A DNA stretch of 64,000 nucleotides from Bryoerythrophyllum caledonicum (GCA_963971425.1 OZ020517.1:22888462-22952461), one strand, 5' to 3'. Positions 52,101-62,794 are shown, counted from the first letter of the stretch. Notes: generated by a model from the sequence alone, not told the origin. Numbers and translations: made by a program.

Positions 52101-55100
52101 CGCTTGCTAACCATTATGAGCGATCTTGGATACCCGTGCGACGCGGTCACACTGGTTGGCAATATATACTCCCAATCTACCACTACATACGTTGGAGAAT
52201 TCTTTGGTAAAACACGCCCTATCCCTATTCAACGAGGGACCATCCAAGGCGATACATTGAGTCCATACCTCTTCATTATTTTTCTGGAACCCCTACTGAG
52301 ATGGCTTCAAAGAGGGAATAATGGCTACACATTTGGCACCTCAAAAGTTACCATAAACTCGGCCGCATATGCTGACGATCTTGCGGCCATCTCCGGACGC
52401 CTCAAATCACTCAAAACTCAATTGGACAAAATAGACAAATTCTGTCTATGGTCCGGGATGGAACTTGGGGTCCAAAAGTGTGCCATAACCGGATGTCCAA
52501 ACAAATCTAAAACAAACCCGACCGCCTTCAAAGCCCTTATTCAAGCTAACAATATCCACTATCGTAACCAACCAATCCCGGTTCTAAACCAAAACCAACC
52601 CTATATATACCTTGGAATAAACCTAGTCCCATCTTTAAAATGGAAAATTCAAATTCATGCTACTACTACAAAACTTATTAAACAATGCAAGGAACTTATA
52701 CTTTGTCCGGCCACATTGCAACAAAAAATAAAAATGATTGATACCGTCATACGACCGGGTATCTCATACAGTTTCTATGCGGTCCCTTATTCCATGCCCG
52801 CCATAAATAAACTCGATAAGAAAATCATAGCCATACAAAAGAAAGTATGCGGGCTCCCCAATTGTACGCCTAATATCATAACACAACTTCCCCATGAACT
52901 ATTCGGATTAGAAGCTTTCTCCCTCAAAAATGCCTACTTACGTTGCATTGGAGAACAACTCCAGAATGCACTTAACAATAAAGGACGACTAGGACTAATT
53001 TACAGTGGACTCCTTCGGCACATCCTTGCCATTTATGGAGGAGCACAATACCTCCAAAGACTTAAAAAATCTGATTGTCTTCGGTCCCCCATTACCCGCA
53101 CACTTTTTCTACTTAAAACAGAAGGTCAAATATTTCTAAAAAGCACACTAGAAGATTTCCTACTAGACCCCGCACCACTTGAACAAAATTGGGCAAATGA
53201 AATTCATAACCTCCCTAGACTTGACCGACAATTATCCGACAAACTCCTACAAAAACTCTTCTCTGCAAACATTACTGATCTAAAACAAATTACACTACCA
53301 AATGGAACACACCTTATGGACGACAAGAGCTACAAAACACTCTATGGTACCCCTCATAAATTAATAAAAAGTGCACTAAACATTGCCAAACAATTATTTT
53401 GTCACCCTCCATGTCTCCCTACATGCCCCAACCCTTGCGCCAATCACGCCCCACCGTACACACTTAAAGACTCATATATCATCAATCACAATGACATCCA
53501 CCCCAACACCAACCCCCCACTAATTCCCCCAAACCCACCACACTCACGACCATATGCCCCTCCACCACATATATTAAAAAACCCTTCCATACACCCAATA
53601 AATAACATAACCACGCACAGACATAATAAACACATTGACTCCAACAAAATAAGTAAACAATATACGACGTACCTATGCCACTGGTCCCACAATAACAACA
53701 CCTACGCCAAATGGCTCCCACAAAGAAATCTTTTCCCTTGGCACAACCCAAATACTTCCTTACATAACACCGAAATCCTCACACAATACTACCTTAGAAC
53801 TCAAAATAGTCATTACCTAAATATCATACAAATACACCACCCCCAAGCACAACTTCGAGATAGAAGATTTGTCACACCACCCCTTATTATCCCCCTTCTT
53901 AACATCTTTACAACTGAATGCAACCCAGAAACGGACATCCGAGCACAAACAAATACAATCAAAATACAACAAGACAATGCCCACATATACGAAGGTAATG
54001 GTAGACATCTAATAACCATACCACTCGCTAGACTACAATGGCTGTGGAACCAATATCACAACGCACTACTAACCCCCATTAACATCGAATCAATACCCCA
54101 AACATTTGAAACCGAAATTGTTTGGCTATACCAAAGATACAACTACCGAACACCCAAAAATGACCCCCTCAAAAATGCACACTACACATTACCTGATCCT
54201 ATCTTAGACTACCTTATTACATCCCTGAATATCACACATTCATACTTCTCATCCCCCGTTACATGCTCCACAAAAATCTCAAAATTTTACTCTCCATTCA
54301 AACGCGATAAGATTTTTGGGTCTCTTGGAAAAGCCTTTGATTATAAGTGGAGTGGAATAGGCCTCGCACACCCTCACAACGAAGAAGAAACACAACAAGC
54401 AATACATTGGGCACGCCTAGCGGCAAATAATGACCCCAACCACAATATCACCATCATTATCACTCCCGACACTCATTGGTACCACAACCCTAACCCACAA
54501 TTAGGCCCATTCCCGGACTCCCACATCATAGTACTATTTGAAGCCGATTCCATGACTTACAAAGAACCCACTATACCACCGCAAATACAAACACCCCCCC
54601 TTGAACCAGCAACCCTACGTATCCTATGTATACACCAACAAACTCGTGAAATAGGTAATCTAGAAATCTTCAATCATCTCACTTTGATAGCAAAAAATCT
54701 AAACATTAACAAGGTATACACTGCAATTGCCCCCCCCACGCCCATATCAACCCGTGTAAACCGCAACAAAAAATGGTCTAAAACCCCCCACACAAACATC
54801 TCCACGTCACCAATTACCGAACTAAGCCTCCCCCTCTCTTACTACCAAATTAATATAGACCTTAAATTTGACCCCAACTTTAGCTACTACACTGACGGCT
54901 CTTTCAAAGAACCAACCGAAGTAAGCTCGGGACATTGGCACCGGGAGAAAGCCGGTTATGGGATATACAATTCTACCAAACAAATTAAATTAGGTAAAAG
55001 ACTACATGGACTCCAGAATATTCTAAGAGCCGAAATGATGGCTATACACAAAACCCTCAAAATAATCACCACCCAATACCCAAACGAACCGGCTCACATT

Positions 55101-56351
55101 TTTACAGATTGCATAAATGTATTATATCTCCTTAATACACATATTAAACACCCTACTTTACACAATAGTCATCCGGATAAAACTATCCTTCAATCTATGG
55201 TTGAAATGCTCCAAAACCGTACACAGATTACTACACTCCATAAAGTCCGTGCTCATGCTAATATCGACGGCAATGAACAAGCCGACAAACTAGCAAAGGA
55301 AGGGAGAGAAAAAACCCACAAGAATGCCGAACACCCATACGAACACGCTCATGCTACCCCATACTACTTTCATAGACATGAATGGCCCTCTATGGGTGAA
55401 ACTCCCGATAAAGGCCCCGTACGATTCTTGGACAAATACCTCAACAAACATGATCTTCTAAATAACTTAGAAAAACTTACAGAAAACTTCCCCAATATTG
55501 ATAAATGGACTGGCAACCCAAATATTCATAATGTACTATCCAATAATTTTTGGAAAAACCCCACTATAACGGATCCACAAATCACATGCCTAATCAAATT
55601 CCGCACCGGACAATACATGGGCAATGCCCGCAAACAACTCTTCTTTGGAATAGAAAGATTTCCTACAATAACATGTCCAATTTGCAACACCACAGACCCG
55701 GACACATGGCTACATGTCCTACTCAAGTGCCAAAACCCCCATATACATTCACTAATTGTTAAAAGACATAACAAAGCCGTATGGGCTATTCGTAAACTAC
55801 TTATATCATCAACTAAATCCCGTTGCTTCGTTCTCATGAATGCCGGAACCTTTAATGACAATCCACAAGAAAATACGGTCCCCCCTTGGCTATTACCATG
55901 CACATGTTGCACTCAAAGATGCCATTGTAATGCAAGATTCAAACCGGACCTACTATGTGTTAGAGGACTTTCATACAAAGACCCCCCTCCAAACCACATA
56001 GATCCTAATCTCACTATTCAGTTTATTGAATTCACATATTGCAATGATAGATTCTCTCCGGACACTATTGCTAACAAAACAAACAAGTACCAACCACTAC
56101 TTGATGATATTCAAGCACTAGGATGGAAAGTAGACCCCCTCATTGTAATCACCGCGGGTGCCAGAGCCACCACCTTCATTCCCTCAATGACAACCCTTGA
56201 AGAAACATTTAAAATCCCCATCACTTCAATCAAAACCACCTTCTCAAATATTAACACTATTGCAATTCAACATGCTATGTCAATACTCCTGCATAAACGG
56301 AAACTTGAAAACAACCAACCCCTTCCTGATACATCAAACCTCCCTCCATAA
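49104..56351 (+). CDS. LINE ORF2 polyprotein, 2415 aa: 2A, APE, RT, RNase H, CCHC, restriction-like endonuclease
   Basis: Low-complexity Thr/Gln/Pro start, then a hydrophobic patch and 2A motif (GDIEKNPGP, residues 66-74). AP endonuclease about 288-545: WNAAS (W293), QETK (E323), GDFNRD (D450) and SDH (534-535). Reverse transcriptase about 830-1110: D988 in YIDFKNAFGS, GTIQGDTLSPYLF and YADD at 1089-1092. A long linker follows. RNase H about 1925-2070 with D1931, E1977, D2002 and D2061 all present. CCHC knuckle C2191, C2194, H2204, C2209. C-terminal restriction-like endonuclease signature: KPD (2280-2282), IEFTY (E2309) and KTNKYQPL (2325-2332), then GWKVDPLIVITAGA. First-strand nicking, target-primed reverse transcription and RNA removal are the expected roles. 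All key residues seen are intact. Confidence 0.88.
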   Translation: MTSKPTATTTTITTTTSTIINPQRHQQQQKPQQLQPPKQPLQNLKPQQHHYPTTIYLCKILILLSGDIEKNPGPMPNIIKTHPAAHKKRAKMYFIPSTIKLHPEYQHLANTFSPLLKNTHELHNSHNMTYPHIAQFIEQKTTHPPSHILYALIITVHPSLEECNQILALQNTNTTNWTNTLLNNLITLHNPPERHINTKHPYTSFLAENQNIIQHRDSIHKEIYDFVHSQTSPPTQNTIQLHFPFLPHELTKEITRCFEPILEYTFPSPPTPYIPPVNHNENTRDINTYILTWNAASLNTALPCLHNLSTHTNTPPAIIAIQETKLTATKSTKYIQKTFPDYKLIFNNTHALTRCIQQRMPYTPTRGGLLMLIHQSYAFPGNITKIPTPANISPYLQIIKITNRPLQPWLILHLYMPSHIEDSRLIPEIQNSITSQINTHTNHTIILCGDFNRDIALIGRQNGETFTTPRDIDYQWRNYTDNLELYLIPTDTQYSRQGGLNYTHTSLIDGFYIKTPNHTQYTSITNTSTNLNSDHFPIQLNIPHNILISRPPTKTNSNDIKILNPIPKENLDNFNTIFFEKNSLQIDSLTEILSNHQHLTHIQWQEACTSLDKIINEISTTLEKTCKAPPTPQLTPRTSNQGGYLPRKLAKKWKQHLVTYHNIRKTIYIAKTNQNWRTHPILSELQNLRHPQIPQVPPLNNPHEDWLKDIAVIAKTANKQARKITTKYTRECIRKAISKYRQLYESSPKKINRKVFKNNTNLPLDCILDQNNNILTSPNDIANEIHFQQSINNRPSTPSCHFQPQHTPTCTCGVRQYPWHDLDGFTIDKRGEPTTPLHTYYNRDTYNMCLKNLGTNKAPGPDYIPNSILKNMPPRFHDLLSLFFLHCYKQKAIPASWKTSLTILLYKKGNPTELPNHQPIALANAIYKLYTSTLTSILSAYGEKHQILHESQEGFRAERSTTRQIQTIIAALEDAKFTNKDIYILYIDFKNAFGSIDHPRLLTIMSDLGYPCDAVTLVGNIYSQSTTTYVGEFFGKTRPIPIQRGTIQGDTLSPYLFIIFLEPLLRWLQRGNNGYTFGTSKVTINSAAYADDLAAISGRLKSLKTQLDKIDKFCLWSGMELGVQKCAITGCPNKSKTNPTAFKALIQANNIHYRNQPIPVLNQNQPYIYLGINLVPSLKWKIQIHATTTKLIKQCKELILCPATLQQKIKMIDTVIRPGISYSFYAVPYSMPAINKLDKKIIAIQKKVCGLPNCTPNIITQLPHELFGLEAFSLKNAYLRCIGEQLQNALNNKGRLGLIYSGLLRHILAIYGGAQYLQRLKKSDCLRSPITRTLFLLKTEGQIFLKSTLEDFLLDPAPLEQNWANEIHNLPRLDRQLSDKLLQKLFSANITDLKQITLPNGTHLMDDKSYKTLYGTPHKLIKSALNIAKQLFCHPPCLPTCPNPCANHAPPYTLKDSYIINHNDIHPNTNPPLIPPNPPHSRPYAPPPHILKNPSIHPINNITTHRHNKHIDSNKISKQYTTYLCHWSHNNNTYAKWLPQRNLFPWHNPNTSLHNTEILTQYYLRTQNSHYLNIIQIHHPQAQLRDRRFVTPPLIIPLLNIFTTECNPETDIRAQTNTIKIQQDNAHIYEGNGRHLITIPLARLQWLWNQYHNALLTPINIESIPQTFETEIVWLYQRYNYRTPKNDPLKNAHYTLPDPILDYLITSLNITHSYFSSPVTCSTKISKFYSPFKRDKIFGSLGKAFDYKWSGIGLAHPHNEEETQQAIHWARLAANNDPNHNITIIITPDTHWYHNPNPQLGPFPDSHIIVLFEADSMTYKEPTIPPQIQTPPLEPATLRILCIHQQTREIGNLEIFNHLTLIAKNLNINKVYTAIAPPTPISTRVNRNKKWSKTPHTNISTSPITELSLPLSYYQINIDLKFDPNFSYYTDGSFKEPTEVSSGHWHREKAGYGIYNSTKQIKLGKRLHGLQNILRAEMMAIHKTLKIITTQYPNEPAHIFTDCINVLYLLNTHIKHPTLHNSHPDKTILQSMVEMLQNRTQITTLHKVRAHANIDGNEQADKLAKEGREKTHKNAEHPYEHAHATPYYFHRHEWPSMGETPDKGPVRFLDKYLNKHDLLNNLEKLTENFPNIDKWTGNPNIHNVLSNNFWKNPTITDPQITCLIKFRTGQYMGNARKQLFFGIERFPTITCPICNTTDPDTWLHVLLKCQNPHIHSLIVKRHNKAVWAIRKLLISSTKSRCFVLMNAGTFNDNPQENTVPPWLLPCTCCTQRCHCNARFKPDLLCVRGLSYKDPPPNHIDPNLTIQFIEFTYCNDRFSPDTIANKTNKYQPLLDDIQALGWKVDPLIVITAGARATTFIPSMTTLEETFKIPITSIKTTFSNINTIAIQHAMSILLHKRKLENNQPLPDTSNLPP
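49287..49325 (+). other. 2A-like ribosome-skipping motif in ORF2
   Basis: ILILLSGDIEKNPGP fits the D-(V/I)-E-x-N-P-G-P consensus exactly with the usual hydrophobic lead-in. Skipping would release residues 1-73 and start the main protein at Pro74, with Met75 next. Confidence 0.85.
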
Positions 56352-56577
56352 ACCTGCACTTGCATTTTACCGTACACACCCTCCCTTTCTTAGAGACTTT
56401 TGGGTACTTGGGTCCCTTTGTATTGGTCACTTGTTACTGGGTACATAGTGTCCACCCTCGAAAGAGGGGAGTAGTTCCATACTACTAACCCATGCCCGGT
56501 GGGCATGGACTTAGTGGTGGAATGAACGGACACTTTATCCACGCCGGCCCCCCTTCGGGGACCGGAGTTCTTCTCTC
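56352..56577 (+). promoter_or_regulatory. LINE 3' UTR, conserved with the SINE tail
   Basis: Contains hairpins (CCATGCCCGGTGGGCATGG near 56490; CCGGCCCCCCTTCGGGGACCGG near 56545) and ends TTCTTCTCTC. The last 115 bp match the SINE tail at 5770-5885. Likely the RT recognition element. Confidence 0.65.
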
Positions 56578-56589
56578 TGATAATTCATC
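56578..56589. repeat. Right target-site duplication of the LINE
   Basis: TGATAATTCATC, identical to 43387-43398. Confidence 0.9.
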
Positions 56590-56824
56590 ACTTACAAGCA
56601 AAGACACCTCCCTAAACACTCTCTAATTACTCTCACAAAGCTTGACTTGACAATGACGTCAAGTCAAGCGCATACACGCTACTACACACACACAAAACCC
56701 TAATAAATGAAATACATCCATTGGACAGATGAGGTTTGGTGGACATACATCTCTAGCAAATGTAGAGTAAAATAATCTAATCTAAGCTGACACTACGCAA
56801 TTTGGTGCGGTCCTCGACGCCACA

Positions 56825-57515
56825 TCCGGTGTCAAAGTAGTTGAGAATAGAAATAATAATTAATCATTAATATGTATAATTCACTAAAGAAAAAGAAAAA
56901 TATTTGAATGTGCTACATCTAAACATTCAATAAAAAAACTCCAAGGAAATTAACGACCAAAAAAAACATTGGAATATTATAATAATCATTAGTCACTTAA
57001 AGAAATCTGAGCTCCAAAGTTGTCTAAATTGTATATAATATTGCATCATAGAAAATCATACAAATAGATTTTTCTTTCTTATAAGTTGATATTTTGTAAA
57101 ATGAATGAAATTGTAAGTTGGGGGTGGTTCACTACCTCATTTTGGTTAGTTGTTTGTTAGTGTGTGATTCAAGTTGATTGGTTCTTTTATGTACATCTTA
57201 GAGCTGTTAATAATACATAAAATCTAATCAATGGTTCATTCAATATGATTGGTTTAAATTAGTACTCATTGATAATTATGTATATGATTTTCAAATAATT
57301 GATGGTTTATTAATATTAATTGATCTTTTCATGATCCTTTATACTTAAAGGCGTGATATCAGTTGGTGAATATCCACTCCGTGATCTATGGCGATTGATA
57401 TTCATTGCATCGTTTAAATTGTCTAATTGTTCAAAGCGTGATTCATGCAGATAGACAATCTAATGTATGGTCCAAGACAATTGATATGAAGGTAGATAAT
57501 TTACAGCAAGCCATG
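56825..57515. other. AT-rich DNA; no gene seen
   Basis: Short frames only; flank of the gypsy element. Confidence 0.5.
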
Positions 57516-57519
57516 TTCC

Positions 57520-57895
57520 AAGTTGGTCCATGTTTAAAGTTAGTGGATAGTTCAATCCATGTTCTATGCTGATCCACGTTAGTCTAGGCCAGTTACATTC
57601 GAGGTTAGTGGATAGTTTAGTTCATGTTATGGGCCAGTCCACCTTAGTCTAGGCCAAGTCATATTATAGGTTGGTGGATAGTTCATTCCATGTTCTGTGT
57701 CAAGTTATGTGTCAGTCCACGTTAGTCTAAGCCATGTTTTGTGTCATGTTCTATGTCAGTCCACGTTACTCTAGGCCAGTCCACAATTTAGGCCGGTGGA
57801 TAGTTGAGTTCACATGTTATATGTCATGTTCTATGTCAGTACACATTAGTCTAGGCCAGTCCACAATTTAGGCCGGTGGATAGTTGAGTTCAAGT
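57520..57895. repeat. Diverged tandem repeat, about 75-85 bp units
   Basis: Roughly five units marked by TCAGTCCACGTTAGTCTAGGCC and GGTGGATAGTTSAGTTCA. The last two units are closest to each other. Confidence 0.75.
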
Positions 57896-59120
57896 TCCAA
57901 ACATGTTGTCAGTGCTTGCATATTCTTGACTAATTTGATTGACAATTAGGTTTTTGTCCTCAAATGCCCTATGTGTTGGTCAGTTTTATACATGATTAAT
58001 TTACAATGGAGAATTGAACAAATTGAACGTAACCCCTAAAGGACCAAGTGTCCCTTGAGGGACAATTTTGATTTTGGACAAGTTTCTAAAACTATATAAA
58101 ATAAAATTATACTAAAATTGTCCCTAATAAGAGCTTTGTGGAGGTATGTTTTTATTTTTTTGGATTCATGGTTTGAAAGTTAGTACCACTTAATGTTGGA
58201 ATTGGGGATAGCGAACAACATGGGCACCCGTGTGAAGCAATGAAACTCAAGTGCCAAAGAGGAGCAGTAAGTAGGGGCACAAAGGGTGGAAAAAGGATGG
58301 AGCGCAAAGGGTGGCAGAAGGGTGGGGCACCCCAAATCATGTGAGAGAAAAGTACAAGGAAAGACCCCTCAAAGTCCAAGAAATATGGACCATTTAAAAG
58401 TAGATAAAAAGGGAATGTTCTTGACTTGAAGTCAAATTTCACTTCTAGGGGGAGTTGGTGAATGACGTGACCTTTTATTTCATGAAAGGTCCCCAATTTC
58501 AAGCCATGGCTTCTCACATAAAGCTTGAATAATTCCATAAATTCATGAAAAATAGATATTCAACTATTTTTTTTTAATTATTTTTCTAAAACTAGTAGAA
58601 ATAGAAATGCCACACATAAGCTACCACACATGAGCTGTTGGGATTCTCAAATTTGTAAAAGTTGATGTGGTAAGGAATGTTTTACCACTATTGAACTCAT
58701 TCTTATGGTTTTATACCCCCTTTTACTAAAGTATTTATTTCCACAAGTTACTCCTTGCTTTGACCCCAAATTTAGCAAACAATCAGTAGACAACATATGG
58801 ATCATATTGGTAATGGTTTTGAACACACTTTAGCATAAATGTTACAAGATATGCAAAGTCAAAGTGTGCTGCTTTTGCTGGGCAAGGGGAAAAAAAACCA
58901 TTTCTTGTACTTCAAAAGCTATAATCTTCGTATCTATGCAATTGATTGCTACTGAAAAAATACGGCATATTTGTATGCGTCTATTTTAAGATCTTACGGT
59001 TAAAATTTCAAAATGTCACTTGAAATTGTGATTGTTCTGCCTCTTTTTGACAGTGGTAACCTTGAACTAGTTTTTGAGAGAAATTATCAAGGAACTTTAG
59101 GGCTTAATCCATGATTTAAT
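57896..59120. other. No supported gene
   Basis: A 128-codon minus-strand frame (58152-58538) has no motif. A fragment of the TACATGATTAATTTACAATGG repeat lies near 57990. Confidence 0.45.
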
Positions 59121-59126
59121 CTTTGG

Positions 59127-59415
59127 GGAAAATTTGCACAACATCCAATAATGATGGAATAGTTTATAGTGTTTGAAGTCAACATATAATGATAGTGAGA
59201 GTTGTGGATTTTAGAGGGTATACTACTTTACCAATGACTGAAATCTTGCTAGAAAATTCATACTTTCAAATAACCAAGGTCCAAAAACACACTATCAACT
59301 TGGATAGCTTAGCATTGGCATACAAAAATTGAGGTAAACATTTATGCATGAGTTTTTACAGGTTTTCATCTTTTGTCTACCTGATTATATACAAAGATGT
59401 TCCAAAACTTATATG
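59127..59415. repeat. Dispersed repeat R, copy 2
   Basis: Same-orientation partner of 10355-10612, sharing five ordered landmarks. Confidence 0.7.
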
Positions 59416-59991
59416 AATTAGAACAAAAGTTTTTTCTGTCATTAGGACAATAAGCATCCACAAAACATTGGAGAGCCTATGTGAACATGACAAGGTCTTG
59501 GACATTTTAGGACCAGATTCACCATTTATGCCACTCAAAGTGCCTAAACCCTAGACCCTAAATCCATGTTAATTATCCCATATCTTAAACTAAATCAAGA
59601 TCACCCCCAAAATTAACATCAAAGATACCTTTTTCATTTAGAAATTTAATTAAAATCATTTAATCTAAAATTCGCTCAAAGGAGAGAAAGGTGGCTAACA
59701 TTCATAGTGTTGATCTCATGCAAACTCTTTCAAAGACAACGGCTGAAAATGCTGGACGTTAAGTTTAATAAAGACCACAATTGAAGGATAAGACCAGCAA
59801 GCTCTTCTATTGATTGAATAGCTATACTTCAGAGTGAAGTAAAATAAATTAAAAGAAGACGGGTATCTTCTCAAAACTTTGGGTGACTTTAGAAAGAACT
59901 CTGAAGTGACTTTGATAAGGGAAATTAAAAAAACATGAAAATCATATTACCTGTTAAGAATAAATAAATGGTGGAGGAGTAGGTTACTTAC

Positions 59992-60980
59992 CACGGCTTT
60001 GATGACACAGGAAAGGGCAATTACAGGCCCATCTTTTTCCATACTCTTCAAATAGCGAATGGGAGTTGCCTTCACAGATTCCACGCTTGGCTTGGAAAGT
60101 AAGTACTTGTGGACTTCTGTGGTGATATTGTGCACCAGGAATATATGCCTGTTGTTCAGCTGAAAGGATGCCTCAAGCATCTTGGTCTTCGCCCTTGGGA
60201 AGTGGGTGAATACCTGCAATATCACACAGGAAATCAATGTGTGAGAGTTTCAAAGGTGTCTAAACAATCATTTGAGGTGTAAAACAAGGTATCCTGGGCA
60301 ACCTCTAGTTATTTCTAGAAGGACAAGAGGTTCACATCAGATGTAGTTTGGCTTGTAACTCTGGCAGTTTAGGAAGAAGACCTGTCTACACATGAACATG
60401 CAGTGTATTGATTTCCATTGGATTGGTATATAACGAACTGAGATGCATATGAAACACGTACCAGAGACTCCACCAACTACAAGACCTTGATGGCCTTCTC
60501 CTTCACTTCAAAGCTTCGGTGGTCTCTAAACTCATGTCAAACTAAGCATGAAGCAGAGACGCCATCACCAACACCAGTCACCACACTACTCGATCAAGTT
60601 GCAACTGATCTTCAAAAACGTCATCAGGACATGACTGCATCGGCAAAGAAAAAACGTCACCAAAAGAGCATCCTGAACAAAGAAACAAGCTCCATCAGAA
60701 TGAACTGTAAGAATCTAGGGCTAAAGTGAAACGAATGAGCGCCCTGCAAGAGCTGCATTAAAAGGATGCTGCATTCAGTACAAAACTACTACTGAGCCGA
60801 TCAACCAAGCCCAGTCTTCCTCTTCCCAACACTCCACTGAGCCAATTAATATACTAATCAACCATGACAGAAACGAGAAACAGTACTCAAGATTCCATGA
60901 GGAGCTAGAAACACTTACCCGTCACAGTCATTGGCCAAAATACAGACAGTTCACCATAGTCAAGCTTCAGGACCTTCACC
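59992..60980 (-). pseudogene. Exons of an unrecognised gene, possibly broken
   Basis: Three splice-bounded minus-strand blocks. 60980-60919 reads VKVLKLDYGELSVFWPMTVT and ends at GTAAGTG. 60525-60462 reads DHRSFEVKEKAIKVL, stop, LVESL, ending at GTACGT. 60213-59992 (222 bp, phase 0 to 0, GTAAGT donor) reads VFTHFPRAKTKMLEASFQLN through VHKYLLSKPSVESVKATP to VIKAV. The second and third join in frame, which supports a real gene. The TAG in the middle block suggests decay or a wrong exon choice. The join from the first block is unproven. Family not recognised. Confidence 0.4.
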
Positions 60981-61868
60981 TGAAAATACAAGATTTTGAA
61001 TCGCTCCAGAGTGAGCATATCTTCAGCAAGACGCCAGAGATTGGACGATCGGCTGTGAAATTTGTCCATCGGAAGATGAATGAGGCCCACTTCCGAGCAA
61101 CGACTGGACGTGAGCCAAATCTGTCGATGCTGTTCTGCATAATCTACTCCTATCGTCGATTTCTATTAGGCCCTGATTCTCTGACTCGCCAGCTCAAAGG
61201 CACCACTTGCCAGAGTTTAGTCCATAATTTGTTGGAGGAACCAAGTCCACGCTTTGCCCATGTACTGAGCTGTGATAGGTGCACCTAGAAAAGACGAGAT
61301 AGCCTTTGTTTTTTGTTGTTTTGTTTTATTGTTTTTTCTTTTGGCACAAAAACAAAACGAATTTTGAATTGCAAAGGACCGAGGAACCAACATAAGAAAA
61401 ACACAGGCACGCCATCACGTGCAACTTGCAAGCTCTGCTAAAGATTCTTGAGCACCAACTCACCAGCCATTGAGCTTGGAAATTAAGGTGAAGGCCATGC
61501 TTCTTCAACCTCACAAACCTGGAGACACGCAGTTTTGTGGTTGCCTAAATTAGGGCTACGAGGTTCTACACAATGGGTTCACAATACAGAGGTTTATAGG
61601 GTTTAGGATTTAGGGTCGTTGTGCGTCCAATCTACAGAGGTAGAACTTGCCCATTATGAATCAAATGCACAGAGGAAGAATTAGGGCTACAAGATCTACA
61701 CGCTACAGCCAATATACGACACCCTGGATTCTGAACCACGACAAAGCGAGAGTCGCTGTGAATCAAATGTACAGAGAAAGAATTACAAGATGTACACACT
61801 ACACTTACAAAACACTAAACCTAATGCACAGAGGTAGAATCAGGCTTACACCCACACTCTCTCACACC

Positions 61869-62411
61869 CTAATCCAGGTTGAGCTGCGTCGCGACCACCA
61901 CACCTCCCACCACAGACCCGAAGAGCAACCCCGGCATGAGCGGCCCCCCAGCGCGATACATAGGCCCCACAACCGGCAACCGCTTGGCACACAAGTCCGC
62001 AACCAGAACCGCCAGGGTGCCCAGAGGAACATACAAGGCCAGCCGGTGCCGCGCCGTCGCCAAGCCCATATCCCGGAACAGCACGACAGAGAGCACCCTG
62101 AACTCGTCAATCGCCACCGTCCTCTTGAGGCGCTCCTTCCTCACAACGGCGTCGACCTGCGCCTGAGTCGGGGGATGCGGCAGCCAGCGCTGCTTGAAGC
62201 GCGAGAGCCTGGCGTCGTCGTCGGAGGAGGACGGGAAAGGGATCTTGTCGTAGACGCGGCGCGAGGCGTCCAGGAGCTGGTACAGCTGCAGCCCCGCGAA
62301 GGCGTGTTGCGAGAGCGCCATGCATTCCTCGAAGCTTGCGTCCACAGCCGCGTGGAAGGAAGGTGACGCGGACAGTGTCTCCTCGACTCGCTTGGATGGA
62401 GATTGCCCCAT
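61869..62411 (-). CDS. Small conserved-looking plant protein, 180 aa, likely N-myristoylated, two C-terminal hydrophobic segments
   Basis: Single exon, GC-rich and coding-biased, starting MGQSPSKRVEETL and ending TQLNLD then TAG. Gly2 with Ser6 fits the N-myristoylation signal. Residues 10-100 are helical and soluble (ECMALSQHAFAGLQLYQLLD; WLPHPPTQAQVDAVVRKERL). Two hydrophobic stretches follow: LALYVPLGTLAVLVADLCA (about 128-146) and GPLMPGLLFGSVVGGVVVAT (about 156-175). Membrane association is inferred. I do not recognise the family. The leader carries AAACCCTAA telo-box motifs and a duplicated start. Confidence 0.75.
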   Translation of the reverse strand: MGQSPSKRVEETLSASPSFHAAVDASFEECMALSQHAFAGLQLYQLLDASRRVYDKIPFPSSSDDDARLSRFKQRWLPHPPTQAQVDAVVRKERLKRTVAIDEFRVLSVVLFRDMGLATARHRLALYVPLGTLAVLVADLCAKRLPVVGPMYRAGGPLMPGLLFGSVVGGVVVATQLNLD

Positions 62412-62722
62412 CGAGAAACCCTAAACCCTAAACCTTAAACCTAGACCGCGATCCGTCACGATCTCTCGGGAATTTGCGGCGTGTGAGGTCTGAGATTGCG
62501 AAATCCTAAGGTTGAATTCAACACAAAACCACCCACTGACCTAAAACCACCAACTTCTATGATGGAGATTGCCCCATCGATAAACCCTAAACCCTAAACC
62601 CTAAACCTAAACCTAGACCACGATCTCTCGGGAATTTGCGTCGTGTGAGGTCTGAGATTGTGAAGGTGTTGAATTCAACAGAAAATCACCCACTGACCTA
62701 AAACCACCAACTTCTATGATTT
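62395..62722. repeat. Tandem duplication of the start region and leader (about 166 bp x 2)
   Basis: Units 62395-62560 and 62561-62722 share GATGGAGATTGCCCCATCGA, the AAACCCTAA run, CTCTCGGGAATTTGCG, GTGTGAGGTCTGAGATTG and CCACCAACTTCTATGAT. The outer unit keeps the gene's ATG. Confidence 0.9.
62557..62577 (-). promoter_or_regulatory. Six-codon upstream ORF (MGQSPS) copied from the gene's own start
   Basis: In the duplicated leader unit the minus strand reads ATG GGG CAA TCT CCA TCA and then TAG. It is identical in protein to the first six residues of the gene 166 bp downstream. Confidence 0.7.
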
Positions 62723-62794
62723 CAGGGTGTAATCTAAGACGTGTAAATTCAATGATCAATGCGTAGCACATGAAGACGGAAAATGATGTTTACG

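Noticed and set aside
58152-58538. 128-aa minus-strand frame
   Set aside because: No motif and no splice context; AT-rich intergenic chance frame.
61647-62366. 239-aa plus-strand frame opposite the 61869-62411 gene
   Set aside because: Arg/His-rich antisense frame; the minus-strand frame has a good start, hydrophobic segments and coding bias.
62420-62605. Chromosome end or telomere
   Set aside because: Only a few AAACCCT units within a duplicated gene leader; these are telo-box-type motifs.
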